Shown here piece by piece: positions 26,208 to 34,080 of a stretch of 64,000 nt of DNA. The stretch is from contig NZ_NTMH01000030.1 in the NCBI RefSeq assembly GCF_002307475.1, forward strand, positions 1 to 64,000, given 5' to 3'. Each line of letters opens with the position of its first letter. Position 1 is the first letter of the stretch. Made by a program: the position numbers and the translations under genes. Under the pieces are notes generated by a model. The model saw nothing but the letters and a program-made list of their open reading frames with translations, was not told where the DNA came from and did not search any database. Source of the stretch: Pantoea allii. Lineage in GTDB: Bacteria > Pseudomonadota > Gammaproteobacteria > Enterobacterales > Enterobacteriaceae.

Positions 26208-26807
26208 TCAAAGTAACTGGCCCATATAAATGGCGTTGCTGCGCAGGATGTGGCTGAATCCCATGCGTTGATAAAAAGCGCAAACCTGTTCATTTTGCAG
26301 GCTGACGCCAAGATGGACGCCTTTTACGCCGGCTTGCCGCAGCGCAGCCAGTTCATGCGCGATCATCTTGCGGCCCCAGCCGCCCTGTTGTACCGGCGGC
26401 AGCAGATTGATATGCAAATGGGCGGGCCACTGCGCCACTAACTGCGCATCGGCACGATCGGGTTGACGAATGCTGTCGAGAATTTTGCTGTCATAAGGGG
26501 CGCTGGCTGTGCGATCGCGGTATTTATCCTGAAGCTGAGGCCACCAGTGGTGCTCAAGCTGCGCTTCAAAGGCGCGGGTATCTGGCGCGGCGACGACATA
26601 GCCCATCACCTCACCCTCTACCTCCAGCACAAAAGCAAAATCCGGCGCAAAACGGGCATAGGGCACCGCAAAACGCTGCCCGGGATACTCGGGATCGGAA
26701 TAGTGGTTACGGGCATCCTTACCAGCATTGGCGGTTTCCAGACAGATGCGGTAAAGCGCTGGATAGTCCGACTCGGTGGCCGGACGAATGACACCTTGAT
26801 TCGCCAT
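26208..26807 (-). CDS. GNAT acetyltransferase resembling the C-terminal domain of O-GlcNAcase
   Basis: A 199-residue GNAT-fold protein (an ATG two codons earlier at 26813 is possible). Acetyl-CoA loop: QQGGWGRKMIAHEL near residue 142. The order of motifs (YPALYRIC; DPEYPGQRFAVPYARFAPDFAFVLE; GYVVAAPDTRAF; HHWWPQLQDKY; AHLHINLLPPVQQGGWG; GVHLGVSLQNEQVCAFYQRMGF) parallels the histone-acetyltransferase-like domain of animal O-GlcNAcase and its free-standing bacterial relatives, whose function is not settled. It lies 12 bp upstream of the ABC ATPase in the same operon, so a role with the imported, possibly amino, sugar is inferred. Substrate acetylation is not proven. Confidence 0.78.
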   Translation of the reverse strand: MANQGVIRPATESDYPALYRICLETANAGKDARNHYSDPEYPGQRFAVPYARFAPDFAFVLEVEGEVMGYVVAAPDTRAFEAQLEHHWWPQLQDKYRDRTASAPYDSKILDSIRQPDRADAQLVAQWPAHLHINLLPPVQQGGWGRKMIAHELAALRQAGVKGVHLGVSLQNEQVCAFYQRMGFSHILRSNAIYMGQLL

Positions 26808-27330
26808 CGTCATCTCTCACAGGTCAGTAGTTGAACAACCTCACGGTAATGAAAGCTGACTTAGTTTTCAAGATGGAATAATTACCCTGTTATCCCAAAC
26901 CGGCATCTGCATTGGCATTAATGGCTGACCAGACCAGTCTCTGTGGGCTTCTGTGGCGGGCAGCAGCCTGCCTGTCAGGAATTGGCAGGGTAAATAAAAA
27001 GTTAAAAATGTGAGCGTCATAGGATTTTCATATTTTTTATCAGCAAGTTATTACGCCACTTTAGGCGTGGTTTATCCTGCTGCCTGGAGGCGAACGGGCA
27101 CGGATAATGCGCTAAATCCACCTTGATTAGCCCGTGCTTATGCTGACTGCAGGCCCGCCATTGTGTTTTTTTGCGCAGGCTCACAACCTGGTAATTCACT
27201 CCGTGGGATGTTTGACTTTATTTTTTTATTAAAGTAACTATGAGTGAGAAGGTGATTTATGCGGCTACAGTCTGCAGGATTGCAGACCCTGTGAAGAAAG
27301 GATGTCCATCCTGTATTGGAGAAAGTGAGC
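26808..27330. other. divergent control region of the sugar transport operons
   Basis: About 520 bp between the GNAT/ATPase operon (minus) and the binding-protein operon (plus). It contains a 21-bp palindrome ACTTTA-N9-TAAAGT (27215-27235) about 95 bp before the binding-protein start, a plausible operator for the ROK regulator, although the kinase-side region (22818-23090) shows only a looser TTATTT-N10-AAATAA (22959-22980). At 26881-26898 there is a near match to the I-SceI recognition site. A short hairpin-like GCAGCAGCCTGC lies near 26960. No gene is seen. Confidence 0.4.
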
Positions 27331-28665
27331 ATGATGTCTGATTCCTCAGTTCGTTCGTTCCGTTTTCGCACCTCGGTTCGTAGCCTGTTGGCGGCGGGCT
27401 TGCTGATGGGCAGCGTTGCTCATGCCGACAGCACCGTCACTCTTAATGAGTGGGATATCTACAGTTATCCTCAGCAAACGGCGGCCGTTGACGAAGGCAT
27501 TAAAGCCTTTTCCCAGCAAAACCCCGGTATCGTCATTAACCGGTCCGTGCACTCCTTTGAAGACACGCGCATTCCGTTGAAGCTGGCCCTGACCGCCGGT
27601 GAAGGTCCGCAGATTGCCCAGGTGAATCAGGGCGGCGGCGATATGGGTTCGCTGGTCAAAGACAAACTGCTGTTGCCGCTGGACAGCTATGCAGCCGAAT
27701 ATGGCTGGACCCAAAAATTCCCGGACTCGATTCTCAAACGCAACCGCTGGTCTGACAGTGGCCAGTTTGGTAGTGGCAAGCTGTACGGTGTGGCCAGCCT
27801 TGGTGAGATGGTCGGCCTGTACTACAACAAGGCGCTGCTGGATAAAGCCGGTATTGCAGTACCGAAAACCCTGAGCGAACTGGACGCCGCGATGGCAAAA
27901 CTCAAACAGCAAGGCACTGCGCCGATGATGCTGGGTTTGTTAGACGGCAATATGGGACAGCAGCTGCTCAGTACGCTGTGGGAAGCACAAATTGAAAGCA
28001 GTGACCGCAAAAAACTGGATGATTTAATTTACGACGTAGGCGGCACTTTCAAAGATGAAAAACTGACGAAAGCCGCCACGATGATGAAAAGCTGGGCTGA
28101 CAAAGGTTATCTGTTCCCGGGCTATCAGGGCATTGGCCATGATGATGCCGCGACGCTGTTCCAGAACGGACAGTCTGCGTTCCTGGTCAGTGGAACCTGG
28201 TATCTGGGTCAGTTTAAAGACAACAAAGATATCCATTTTGCCGCGATGCCAGCCGGTGACGGCGTTAAACAGCCGTTAATGGTCGGCGGTACCGATTTGG
28301 CCTTCTCGATGACCAGCATGGCGAAAAGCAAAGCGCAGCAGGATGCCGCCGCCAAATTTATCAACTATATGGTGTCAGACAGCATGGCAAACCGGTGGCT
28401 GAACGTCGGTTTCCTGCCAGCCAGCACCAATAAAAACGCAAAAATTCCGGCGGATAACCCACTGTTGGGCGAAGCCTGGCAGGTGTGGCTGGCGCTCAAT
28501 GCCTATGATGGCCTGGGCCACTACGTCGACTGGGCGACCCCAACCATGAACGCCGAACTGAATCAAAACGTTCAGCTGTTACTGGCGGGCCGACAGACGG
28601 CAGAGCAGATGGTTATTAACTTCGATAACAACTACCAGCGTTATATGAAAACCCTGAAACACTAA
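27331..28665 (+). CDS. sugar ABC transporter periplasmic binding protein
   Basis: Solute-binding protein of the carbohydrate (cluster 1, MalE/UgpB-like) type, 444 residues. Signal peptide over about residues 1-33 ([16 protein letters not shown]), mature start [13 protein letters not shown]. No lipobox cysteine, so it is free in the periplasm. Typical segments: [45 protein letters not shown] and [12 protein letters not shown]. The ATG at 27331 follows GGAGAA; an upstream TTG is less likely. First gene of an operon with two permeases and a GH28 enzyme. Binding of an oligosaccharide is inferred from family and context. Confidence 0.92.
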   Translation: MMSDSSVRSFRFRTSVRSLLAAGLLMGSVAHADSTVTLNEWDIYSYPQQTAAVDEGIKAFSQQNPGIVINRSVHSFEDTRIPLKLALTAGEGPQIAQVNQGGGDMGSLVKDKLLLPLDSYAAEYGWTQKFPDSILKRNRWSDSGQFGSGKLYGVASLGEMVGLYYNKALLDKAGIAVPKTLSELDAAMAKLKQQGTAPMMLGLLDGNMGQQLLSTLWEAQIESSDRKKLDDLIYDVGGTFKDEKLTKAATMMKSWADKGYLFPGYQGIGHDDAATLFQNGQSAFLVSGTWYLGQFKDNKDIHFAAMPAGDGVKQPLMVGGTDLAFSMTSMAKSKAQQDAAAKFINYMVSDSMANRWLNVGFLPASTNKNAKIPADNPLLGEAWQVWLALNAYDGLGHYVDWATPTMNAELNQNVQLLLAGRQTAEQMVINFDNNYQRYMKTLKH

Positions 28666-28728
28666 GCCGGTCGCCCGGCAGCGAACCTGCCGGGCCTGAA
28701 TGTCGATCTCACTACGACGAGTACGGTT

Positions 28729-29601
28729 ATGTTGAATCAAAGCAGTTGGCGTAATTTTCTCTATCTTCTTCCCGCAGTGCTGGTTTATGGGCTGTTTCTG
28801 CTGTTGCCGCTGCTGGCTTCACTGGGGATCAGCTTTACCGAGTGGGATGGAACCTCCCTGCCGGTTTTCGCGGGCGTCAGTAACTACCTGCGCATGTTCA
28901 GCGATCCGGTCTTCTGGATTGCCCTTGGTAATAACGCCATCCTGATGCTGTTTTATACGCTGCTGCCCATCAGCGTGGGGCTGCTGCTGTGCAGCTTTCT
29001 GTATGACACGCGTAACAATACCGAACGCAGCGTACTGCGCATCCTGTTCTTCCTGCCCTATATCATGCCGATGGCGGTTCTGGGCGTGGTCTGGCGCTGG
29101 TTGTATAACCCGGCCTTTGGCCCCATCGATCAGTTCCTGCGTGCCGTTGGATTGCCACAGCTGGCGATGTCCTGGCTCGGTGATTTTACCTGGGCACTGC
29201 CGGCCGTCGGCATGGTCGCCACCTGGTACTTTTTTGGTTTCTGTCTGGTGCTGTTTATGGCGGGCCTGCAACGCATGGACCCGTCCCTGCTTGAAGCGGC
29301 CGATCTGGATGGTTCCTCGCGTCGCCAGAAGTTTATGCGCATTACGCTGCCGGGACTGCGTCCTGAGTTGCGCATCGCGCTGTTGCTGACGGTGATCGCC
29401 AGTCTGAAGGCCTTCGATCTGGTGTATGTCATGACGCAGGGCGGGCCCGGCACATCCACCATGGTGACCAACATCTTTATGTACAAGCAGGGTTTTGATC
29501 TGCACTACTTCGGCTATGCCTCATCGGTTGCCGTGTTCAGTATGGTGATTGTGTTAGGGATTAACTACCTGATTCATCTGGCATTGAAGGAACATTACTG
29601 A
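28729..29601 (+). CDS. sugar ABC transporter permease (MalF/UgpA-like)
   Basis: Inner-membrane permease of 290 residues with six predicted helices. The coupling-helix EAA loop reads LLEAADLDGSSRRQKFMRITLPGLRPEL, near residue 190, close to the family EAA-x3-G-x9-I-x-LP. It starts MLNQSSWRNFLYLLPAVLVYGLF. The stop codon overlaps the start of the second permease gene by one base (TGATG), so the two are made in equal amounts and form the transport heterodimer. Confidence 0.93.
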   Translation: MLNQSSWRNFLYLLPAVLVYGLFLLLPLLASLGISFTEWDGTSLPVFAGVSNYLRMFSDPVFWIALGNNAILMLFYTLLPISVGLLLCSFLYDTRNNTERSVLRILFFLPYIMPMAVLGVVWRWLYNPAFGPIDQFLRAVGLPQLAMSWLGDFTWALPAVGMVATWYFFGFCLVLFMAGLQRMDPSLLEAADLDGSSRRQKFMRITLPGLRPELRIALLLTVIASLKAFDLVYVMTQGGPGTSTMVTNIFMYKQGFDLHYFGYASSVAVFSMVIVLGINYLIHLALKEHY

Positions 29602-30416
29602 TGAAAAGCACCCCGATCCTTTCCCGTGCGCTGATCTGGATAGTGGCGCTGATGACCATCATGCCGTTTTTGATGGCGTTTATGACCTCGTTTAAAACCC
29701 AGATGGAGCTGTTTCAGGGCGTCTTTCATTTGCCCGCCTCACTGAATGTGAAAAACTACATCACCGCCTGGCAGCAGGGGCACTTTAACGTTTACTTCAT
29801 GAACTCGGTGCTGGTGGTGTTCCCGGTGGTGCTGTGCAGTATTTTGCTGGGTATTCTGGCCGGATTTGGCTTTGCCCTACTGAAGATTCCTGGCAAAAAA
29901 GTAGTGGCGGGCATGCTGGCGCTGGGCATGGTGCTGCCGAGTGAAGCCTTTATTATTCCGCTCTATCACGAACTGCACTGGATGGGGCTGACCAATACCT
30001 ATCTGGCCCTGATTCTGCCGCAAATCGCGCTGTCGCTGCCGTTTACCACGTTGATGATTGCCAGCGCTTTTCAGCAGGTCCCCAAAGAGCTGGTGGAAGC
30101 CGCGGTGATGGATGGCGCGCCGCGTGTCAAAATCCTCTGGGGTATTTTAGTCCCGGCGATTTGGCCTACGATCTCGACGCTGGCGCTGCTGCTGTTTATC
30201 TGGACGTGGAACGAATTCCTGATTCCGCTGATTCTGGTTAACAAAGATGAGCTGAGAACCCTGCCCATTGGCATGATGTTTTTTCAGAACAAAAACACCA
30301 TTGATATACCGGTACTGATGGCAGGCGCGATGATCGTCATTATGCCGCTTATCGTGGTCTTCCTGTTTTTCCAGCGTAAGTTTATCAGTGGCGTAACGGA
30401 AGGTGCGGTGAAGTAA
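29601..30416 (+). CDS. sugar ABC transporter permease (MalG/UgpE-like)
   Basis: Second inner-membrane permease, 271 residues with six helices. EAA loop: ELVEAAVMDGAPRVKILWGILVPAIWPT near residue 155. A typical MalG-type start (SRALIWIVALMTIMPFLMAFMTSFK) and the segment SVLVVFPVVLCSILLGILAGFGFA are present. It is paired with the preceding permease and uses the MalK-like ATPase encoded at 25104-26195. The GH28 gene follows after 34 bp. Confidence 0.93.
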   Translation: MKSTPILSRALIWIVALMTIMPFLMAFMTSFKTQMELFQGVFHLPASLNVKNYITAWQQGHFNVYFMNSVLVVFPVVLCSILLGILAGFGFALLKIPGKKVVAGMLALGMVLPSEAFIIPLYHELHWMGLTNTYLALILPQIALSLPFTTLMIASAFQQVPKELVEAAVMDGAPRVKILWGILVPAIWPTISTLALLLFIWTWNEFLIPLILVNKDELRTLPIGMMFFQNKNTIDIPVLMAGAMIVIMPLIVVFLFFQRKFISGVTEGAVK

Positions 30417-30450
30417 ACCCACCCGGTAATTCCTCTTTAACTAAGGCTGG

Positions 30451-31785
30451 ATGATGCATCTTTCCCTTGCCGACTTTCACCCCGTAGCGGACGGTGAAAC
30501 CCCGGATACGCGTGTTCTGCAACGGGCGATTGATCAGATTGCTGCGGCTGGCGGTGGGCGACTTACGCTGCCGCCTGGCCGTTATCGCAGCGGCAGTCTG
30601 CACCTTCCTTCTGATTTCGACCTGCACCTTGAAGCCGGTGCGGTCCTGATTGCCAGCCGTCATCTGGCTGACTATCAACAGTGCAAAACGCTCAGCTGTG
30701 CAGAAAAATCCCACAATGTCCTGCTGTATGCCCTGGGGCAGCGTAACCTGACGGTGAGTGGTAAAGGCCGTATTGAAGGGGACGCCGAAGCGTGGTTTGC
30801 GGTGGACCCTGACGAACAGGGCTACCGGGTGCCAAAACCCGACAGGCCGCGCATGATTGTGTTTGAAGATTGCGAGCAGGTCACGCTGAAGGACATCAGC
30901 GTTATCCATGCGCCGATGTGGACGGTGCATCTTGTCAGTTGCCGCCATGTGCACATTGACCATTTGACCATCGATAACGCCATGACGCTGCCCAACACCG
31001 ATGCACTGGATATCGACAGCTGCGAGGCGGTTTTTATCAGCAACAGCTACTTCAGTGCCGCCGATGACGCGATTTGCATCAAAACCACCTTTAAGCCTGC
31101 AGGCCTGCGCCGACCGGCCCGACGGATAGCGGTCAGCAACTGCCTGCTACGCAGCGACAGTTGTGCCTTTAAGATTGGTACGGAAACCTGGGACGATATT
31201 GAAGACATCACCGTTTCAGGCTGTACCCTGTTTGATTCCAACCGCGGTATTGGCATTGTGTCACGCGATGGTGGGGCGATTCGGCGCGTGCTGTTCAGCG
31301 CTATCACCTTTAACTGTCACCATGTTGCCGCCTGCCACTGGGGCAAAGCCGATCCGCTGTTTATCTCGGTGCGCACCCGTGATCCGCTGGTGCCGCCAGG
31401 GATCGTTGAACAGATCCAGTTTACTCATCTCAGCGGTGTGGCAGAGGGCGCGATCAACCTGCATGCGGCGCAGCCCGGCTGGATACGTGATATCACTATC
31501 AACCATTTACAGCTGCGACAGGGTGTCGCGCAGGGCGTGCAGGGACAGTACGATGTGCGTCCGCCCTGTAACCCGGATTCCCCGACGGGGATGGGGCTGG
31601 ATAACGCTTACCGGCTGGATAAAACCACCGGCGACGCTTACGGTGTTGAGCGCTATCCCGGCGGCCTGCCGGGACTGTTTGCACGAGGCGTAGAGAACCT
31701 GCAACTGAACAACCTGACGATTCAGCGGCCTGAGCCGCTGCCGTCAGGCTGGCATCCGGACAGCGTCGTGCTGCTGGCAGAATAA
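30451..31785 (+). CDS. glycoside hydrolase family 28 protein (polygalacturonase-like), cytoplasmic
   Basis: A 444-residue right-handed beta-helix enzyme without a signal peptide, so it should act on imported oligosaccharides. GH28 motifs: PNTDALDID with Asp184 and neighbours (family NTDG) and SAADDAICIK with Asp205/Asp206 (family DD pair). The usual GHG and RIK motifs are not obvious; the equivalent strands read SCAFKIGTET and RGIGIVSRDGG. This suggests an exo-acting or altered specificity compared with true polygalacturonases. ATG 30451 or 30454 may be used, after an AAGG site. Last gene of the transporter operon, it ends 1 base before the convergent dmlA stop. Confidence 0.85.
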   Translation: MMHLSLADFHPVADGETPDTRVLQRAIDQIAAAGGGRLTLPPGRYRSGSLHLPSDFDLHLEAGAVLIASRHLADYQQCKTLSCAEKSHNVLLYALGQRNLTVSGKGRIEGDAEAWFAVDPDEQGYRVPKPDRPRMIVFEDCEQVTLKDISVIHAPMWTVHLVSCRHVHIDHLTIDNAMTLPNTDALDIDSCEAVFISNSYFSAADDAICIKTTFKPAGLRRPARRIAVSNCLLRSDSCAFKIGTETWDDIEDITVSGCTLFDSNRGIGIVSRDGGAIRRVLFSAITFNCHHVAACHWGKADPLFISVRTRDPLVPPGIVEQIQFTHLSGVAEGAINLHAAQPGWIRDITINHLQLRQGVAQGVQGQYDVRPPCNPDSPTGMGLDNAYRLDKTTGDAYGVERYPGGLPGLFARGVENLQLNNLTIQRPEPLPSGWHPDSVVLLAE

Positions 31786-31786
31786 G

Positions 31787-32857
31787 TTACAGCGCCGCCG
31801 CGATCGCGGCACCCAACTGCTGCGTGTCGGCGCTGCCGCCGAGGTCGCGGGTTAAATGCTCACCGGCGGCCAGGGTACGCTCAATGGCATTCAGCACAGC
31901 ATCACCGGCCTCTTTGTAGCCGAGATGCTCCAGCATCATGGCACCACACCAAATCTGTCCAATCGGGTTGGCGATATTTTTACCGGCGATATCGGGCGCG
32001 GAGCCGTGTACGGGTTCAAACAGGCTCGGGAATTTGCCTTCCGGATTGATATTGGCGGAAGGGGCGATGCCGATGGTGCCGGTACAGGCCGGGCCTAAAT
32101 CCGACAAGATATCGCCGAACAAATTGCTGGCGACCACCACATCAAACCAGTCGGGATGCAGGACAAAATTGGCGGTAAGAATATCAATATGATACTTATC
32201 GACCCGGATATCGGGATAGTGCTCACCCATCGCCTGAACGCGGTTGTCCCAGTACGGCATGGTAATCGCGATACCGTTCGACTTGGTGGCAGACGTCAGG
32301 TGTTTTTTGGGCCGACGCTGGGCAAGCTCGAAGGCAAACTTCAAAATACGATCGACGCCCACGCGGGTCATGACGGTTTCCTGAATGACCACTTCCCGCT
32401 CTGTGCCAGGGAACATGGTGCCGCCGACGCTGGAGTACTCACCTTCGGTGTTTTCGCGCACCACATAGAAGTCGATATCGCCCGGTTTACGGTTAGCTAA
32501 CGGCGCTTTAACGCCGGGCATCAAGCGCACCGGACGCAGGTTAACGTACTGATCAAACTCACGACGGAACTGCAATAGCGATCCCCACAGCGAAACATGA
32601 TCCGGCACCACATCAGGCCAGCCTACCGCGCCAAAATAGATCGCATCGAACGTTTTCAGCTCAGCAAACCAGTCATCCGGCAACATTTTGCCATGCTGCT
32701 GCCAGTAATCGGCGCTGGCATAATCAAACCACTCCCAGCGCAGCGGAATGTTGAATTTTTCGGCCGCCGCGTTCATCACGCGCACGCCTTCTGGCATCAC
32801 TTCTTTGCCAATACCGTCTCCGGGGATCACGGCAATACGATGGATCTTCTCTGTCAC
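31787..32857 (-). CDS. dmlA: D-malate/tartrate dehydrogenase (decarboxylating)
   Basis: NAD-dependent beta-decarboxylating dehydrogenase of 356 residues, in the isocitrate/isopropylmalate dehydrogenase fold; DmlA (YeaU) of E. coli turns D-malate into pyruvate and CO2. Features: IPGDGIGKEVMPEG at the start, the substrate loop SLWGSLLQFRREFDQYVNLRP, VRENTEGEYSSVGG, the catalytic Lys in TSATKSNG, the metal-binding region VVASNLFGDILSDLGPACTGTIG and the NAD-binding EPVHGSAPDIAGK. It is divergent from a LysR gene across 135 bp, exactly as dmlA/dmlR in E. coli. Confidence 0.92.
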   Translation of the reverse strand: MTEKIHRIAVIPGDGIGKEVMPEGVRVMNAAAEKFNIPLRWEWFDYASADYWQQHGKMLPDDWFAELKTFDAIYFGAVGWPDVVPDHVSLWGSLLQFRREFDQYVNLRPVRLMPGVKAPLANRKPGDIDFYVVRENTEGEYSSVGGTMFPGTEREVVIQETVMTRVGVDRILKFAFELAQRRPKKHLTSATKSNGIAITMPYWDNRVQAMGEHYPDIRVDKYHIDILTANFVLHPDWFDVVVASNLFGDILSDLGPACTGTIGIAPSANINPEGKFPSLFEPVHGSAPDIAGKNIANPIGQIWCGAMMLEHLGYKEAGDAVLNAIERTLAAGEHLTRDLGGSADTQQLGAAIAAAL

Positions 32858-32992
32858 AGGGCACCTCTGAGGTTGGTCGGGTTGGCCCGCCGGGTGTCAG
32901 TATGCTGTCTTTATGCAGCTTGATTTATAGCCGGGCGTTAGCGCAGTATAACTCTCCACCTGAGGTAAACAATTGGCCTGAAAGTTAATCCC

Positions 32993-33925
32993 ATGTTAAA
33001 TCAAAGTAGAGAATCACGGACCTCAAGCGACGATTTAGCGTTTTTTCTGCGCGTGGCATCTTTGGACAGTTTAACGGCGGCGGCGCGGGAGCTGGGGCTT
33101 TCTCTGGCGGCCGTCAGCAAACGCCTGAGCCTGCTGGAACAGCGGCTCGGTGTCCAGTTGCTGCGCCGCACCACGCGCAAGCTGGAACTGACGCCGGAAG
33201 GCCGCCGTTACCTGGAAGGTGCCCGTCCGCTGCTGGAGCAACTGGTGGCGCTGGAAGACGCGGTCAGTGGTGAAACGGCCCAGCTACGCGGCACGCTGAA
33301 TATCAATGCCTCTTTCGGCTTCGGTCGCCGTCATATTGCGCCCTGCGTTTCTGCCTTTGCTGCCCTGCATCCTCATCTGGCGCTTTCCCTGCAGCTGAGC
33401 AGTCAGCCGCTGAATTTTCTTGATGCTCATGTGGATATCGACATTCGCGTCGGCGAACCGCCGGACTCGCGGCTGGTCGCGCGCAAGCTGGTGCAGAACC
33501 CACGTGTACTTTGCTGCTCGCCGGCTTACGCAGCCAAACACGGGCTGCCGGACAGCATCCGGGCGCTGGCGCAGCATAACTGTATTTTGCTGAGACAGCA
33601 TGACAGCGACTTCGCGCTGTGGCGCTTTGTCAGCGATGCAGAGAGCCTGAGCCAGAAAGTGCGCGGTAACCTGGTGACCAACGATGGCGAAGTGGCGATG
33701 CGCATGGCGCTGGATGGCCATGGCATTTTGCTGCGCTCGTGGTGGGATGCGAAACACAGCATCGGCGCAGGGGCGTTACTGCACGTGCTGCCGGAATGGC
33801 GCTCGCCGGACGGCGATATTTATGCGGTCTGGCAGGCGCAGCGTCAGCAACCGGCCCGCATGATGGCGTTTGTCACCTTTCTGCAGGAAAACCTGCAGCT
33901 TGATACCGCATCAACCAACCTGTGA
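32993..33925 (+). CDS. dmlR: LysR-family activator, DmlR-like
   Basis: A 310-residue LysR regulator. DNA-binding part: FLRVASLDSLTAAARELGLSLAAVSKRLSLLEQRLGVQLLRRTTRKLELTPEG, residues about 17-70; effector domain from about 90. Its divergent position next to dmlA, as in E. coli, is the main reason for the name; DmlR there activates dmlA on D- or L-malate. No other gene downstream is likely to be its target: the next is a chemoreceptor with its own sigma-28 promoter. Confidence 0.8.
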   Translation: MLNQSRESRTSSDDLAFFLRVASLDSLTAAARELGLSLAAVSKRLSLLEQRLGVQLLRRTTRKLELTPEGRRYLEGARPLLEQLVALEDAVSGETAQLRGTLNINASFGFGRRHIAPCVSAFAALHPHLALSLQLSSQPLNFLDAHVDIDIRVGEPPDSRLVARKLVQNPRVLCCSPAYAAKHGLPDSIRALAQHNCILLRQHDSDFALWRFVSDAESLSQKVRGNLVTNDGEVAMRMALDGHGILLRSWWDAKHSIGAGALLHVLPEWRSPDGDIYAVWQAQRQQPARMMAFVTFLQENLQLDTASTNL

Positions 33926-33964
33926 TGGTTCGCACAAATCCTCCCCGTAAAACATCACCATCAG

Positions 33965-33991
33965 TAAAGTATTTTGATGATTTGTCGATAG
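33965..33991 (+). promoter_or_regulatory. sigma-28 (FliA) promoter of the second chemoreceptor
   Basis: TAAAGTAT (33965-33972; 7 of 8 to TAAAGTTT), an 11-base spacer, and GTCGATAG (33984-33991; 6 of 8 to GCCGATAA). This is correct spacing for FliA. The receptor start codon is 89 bp downstream. Confidence 0.7.
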
Positions 33992-34080
33992 CAATCTGAG
34001 GTGTCTGCGCCCGTTGCGCCGATCATAATTGCCCGCGTTTCCATCCGGAGGCGCGGTTTAACCTCTGGTGGAAGCGTAGC

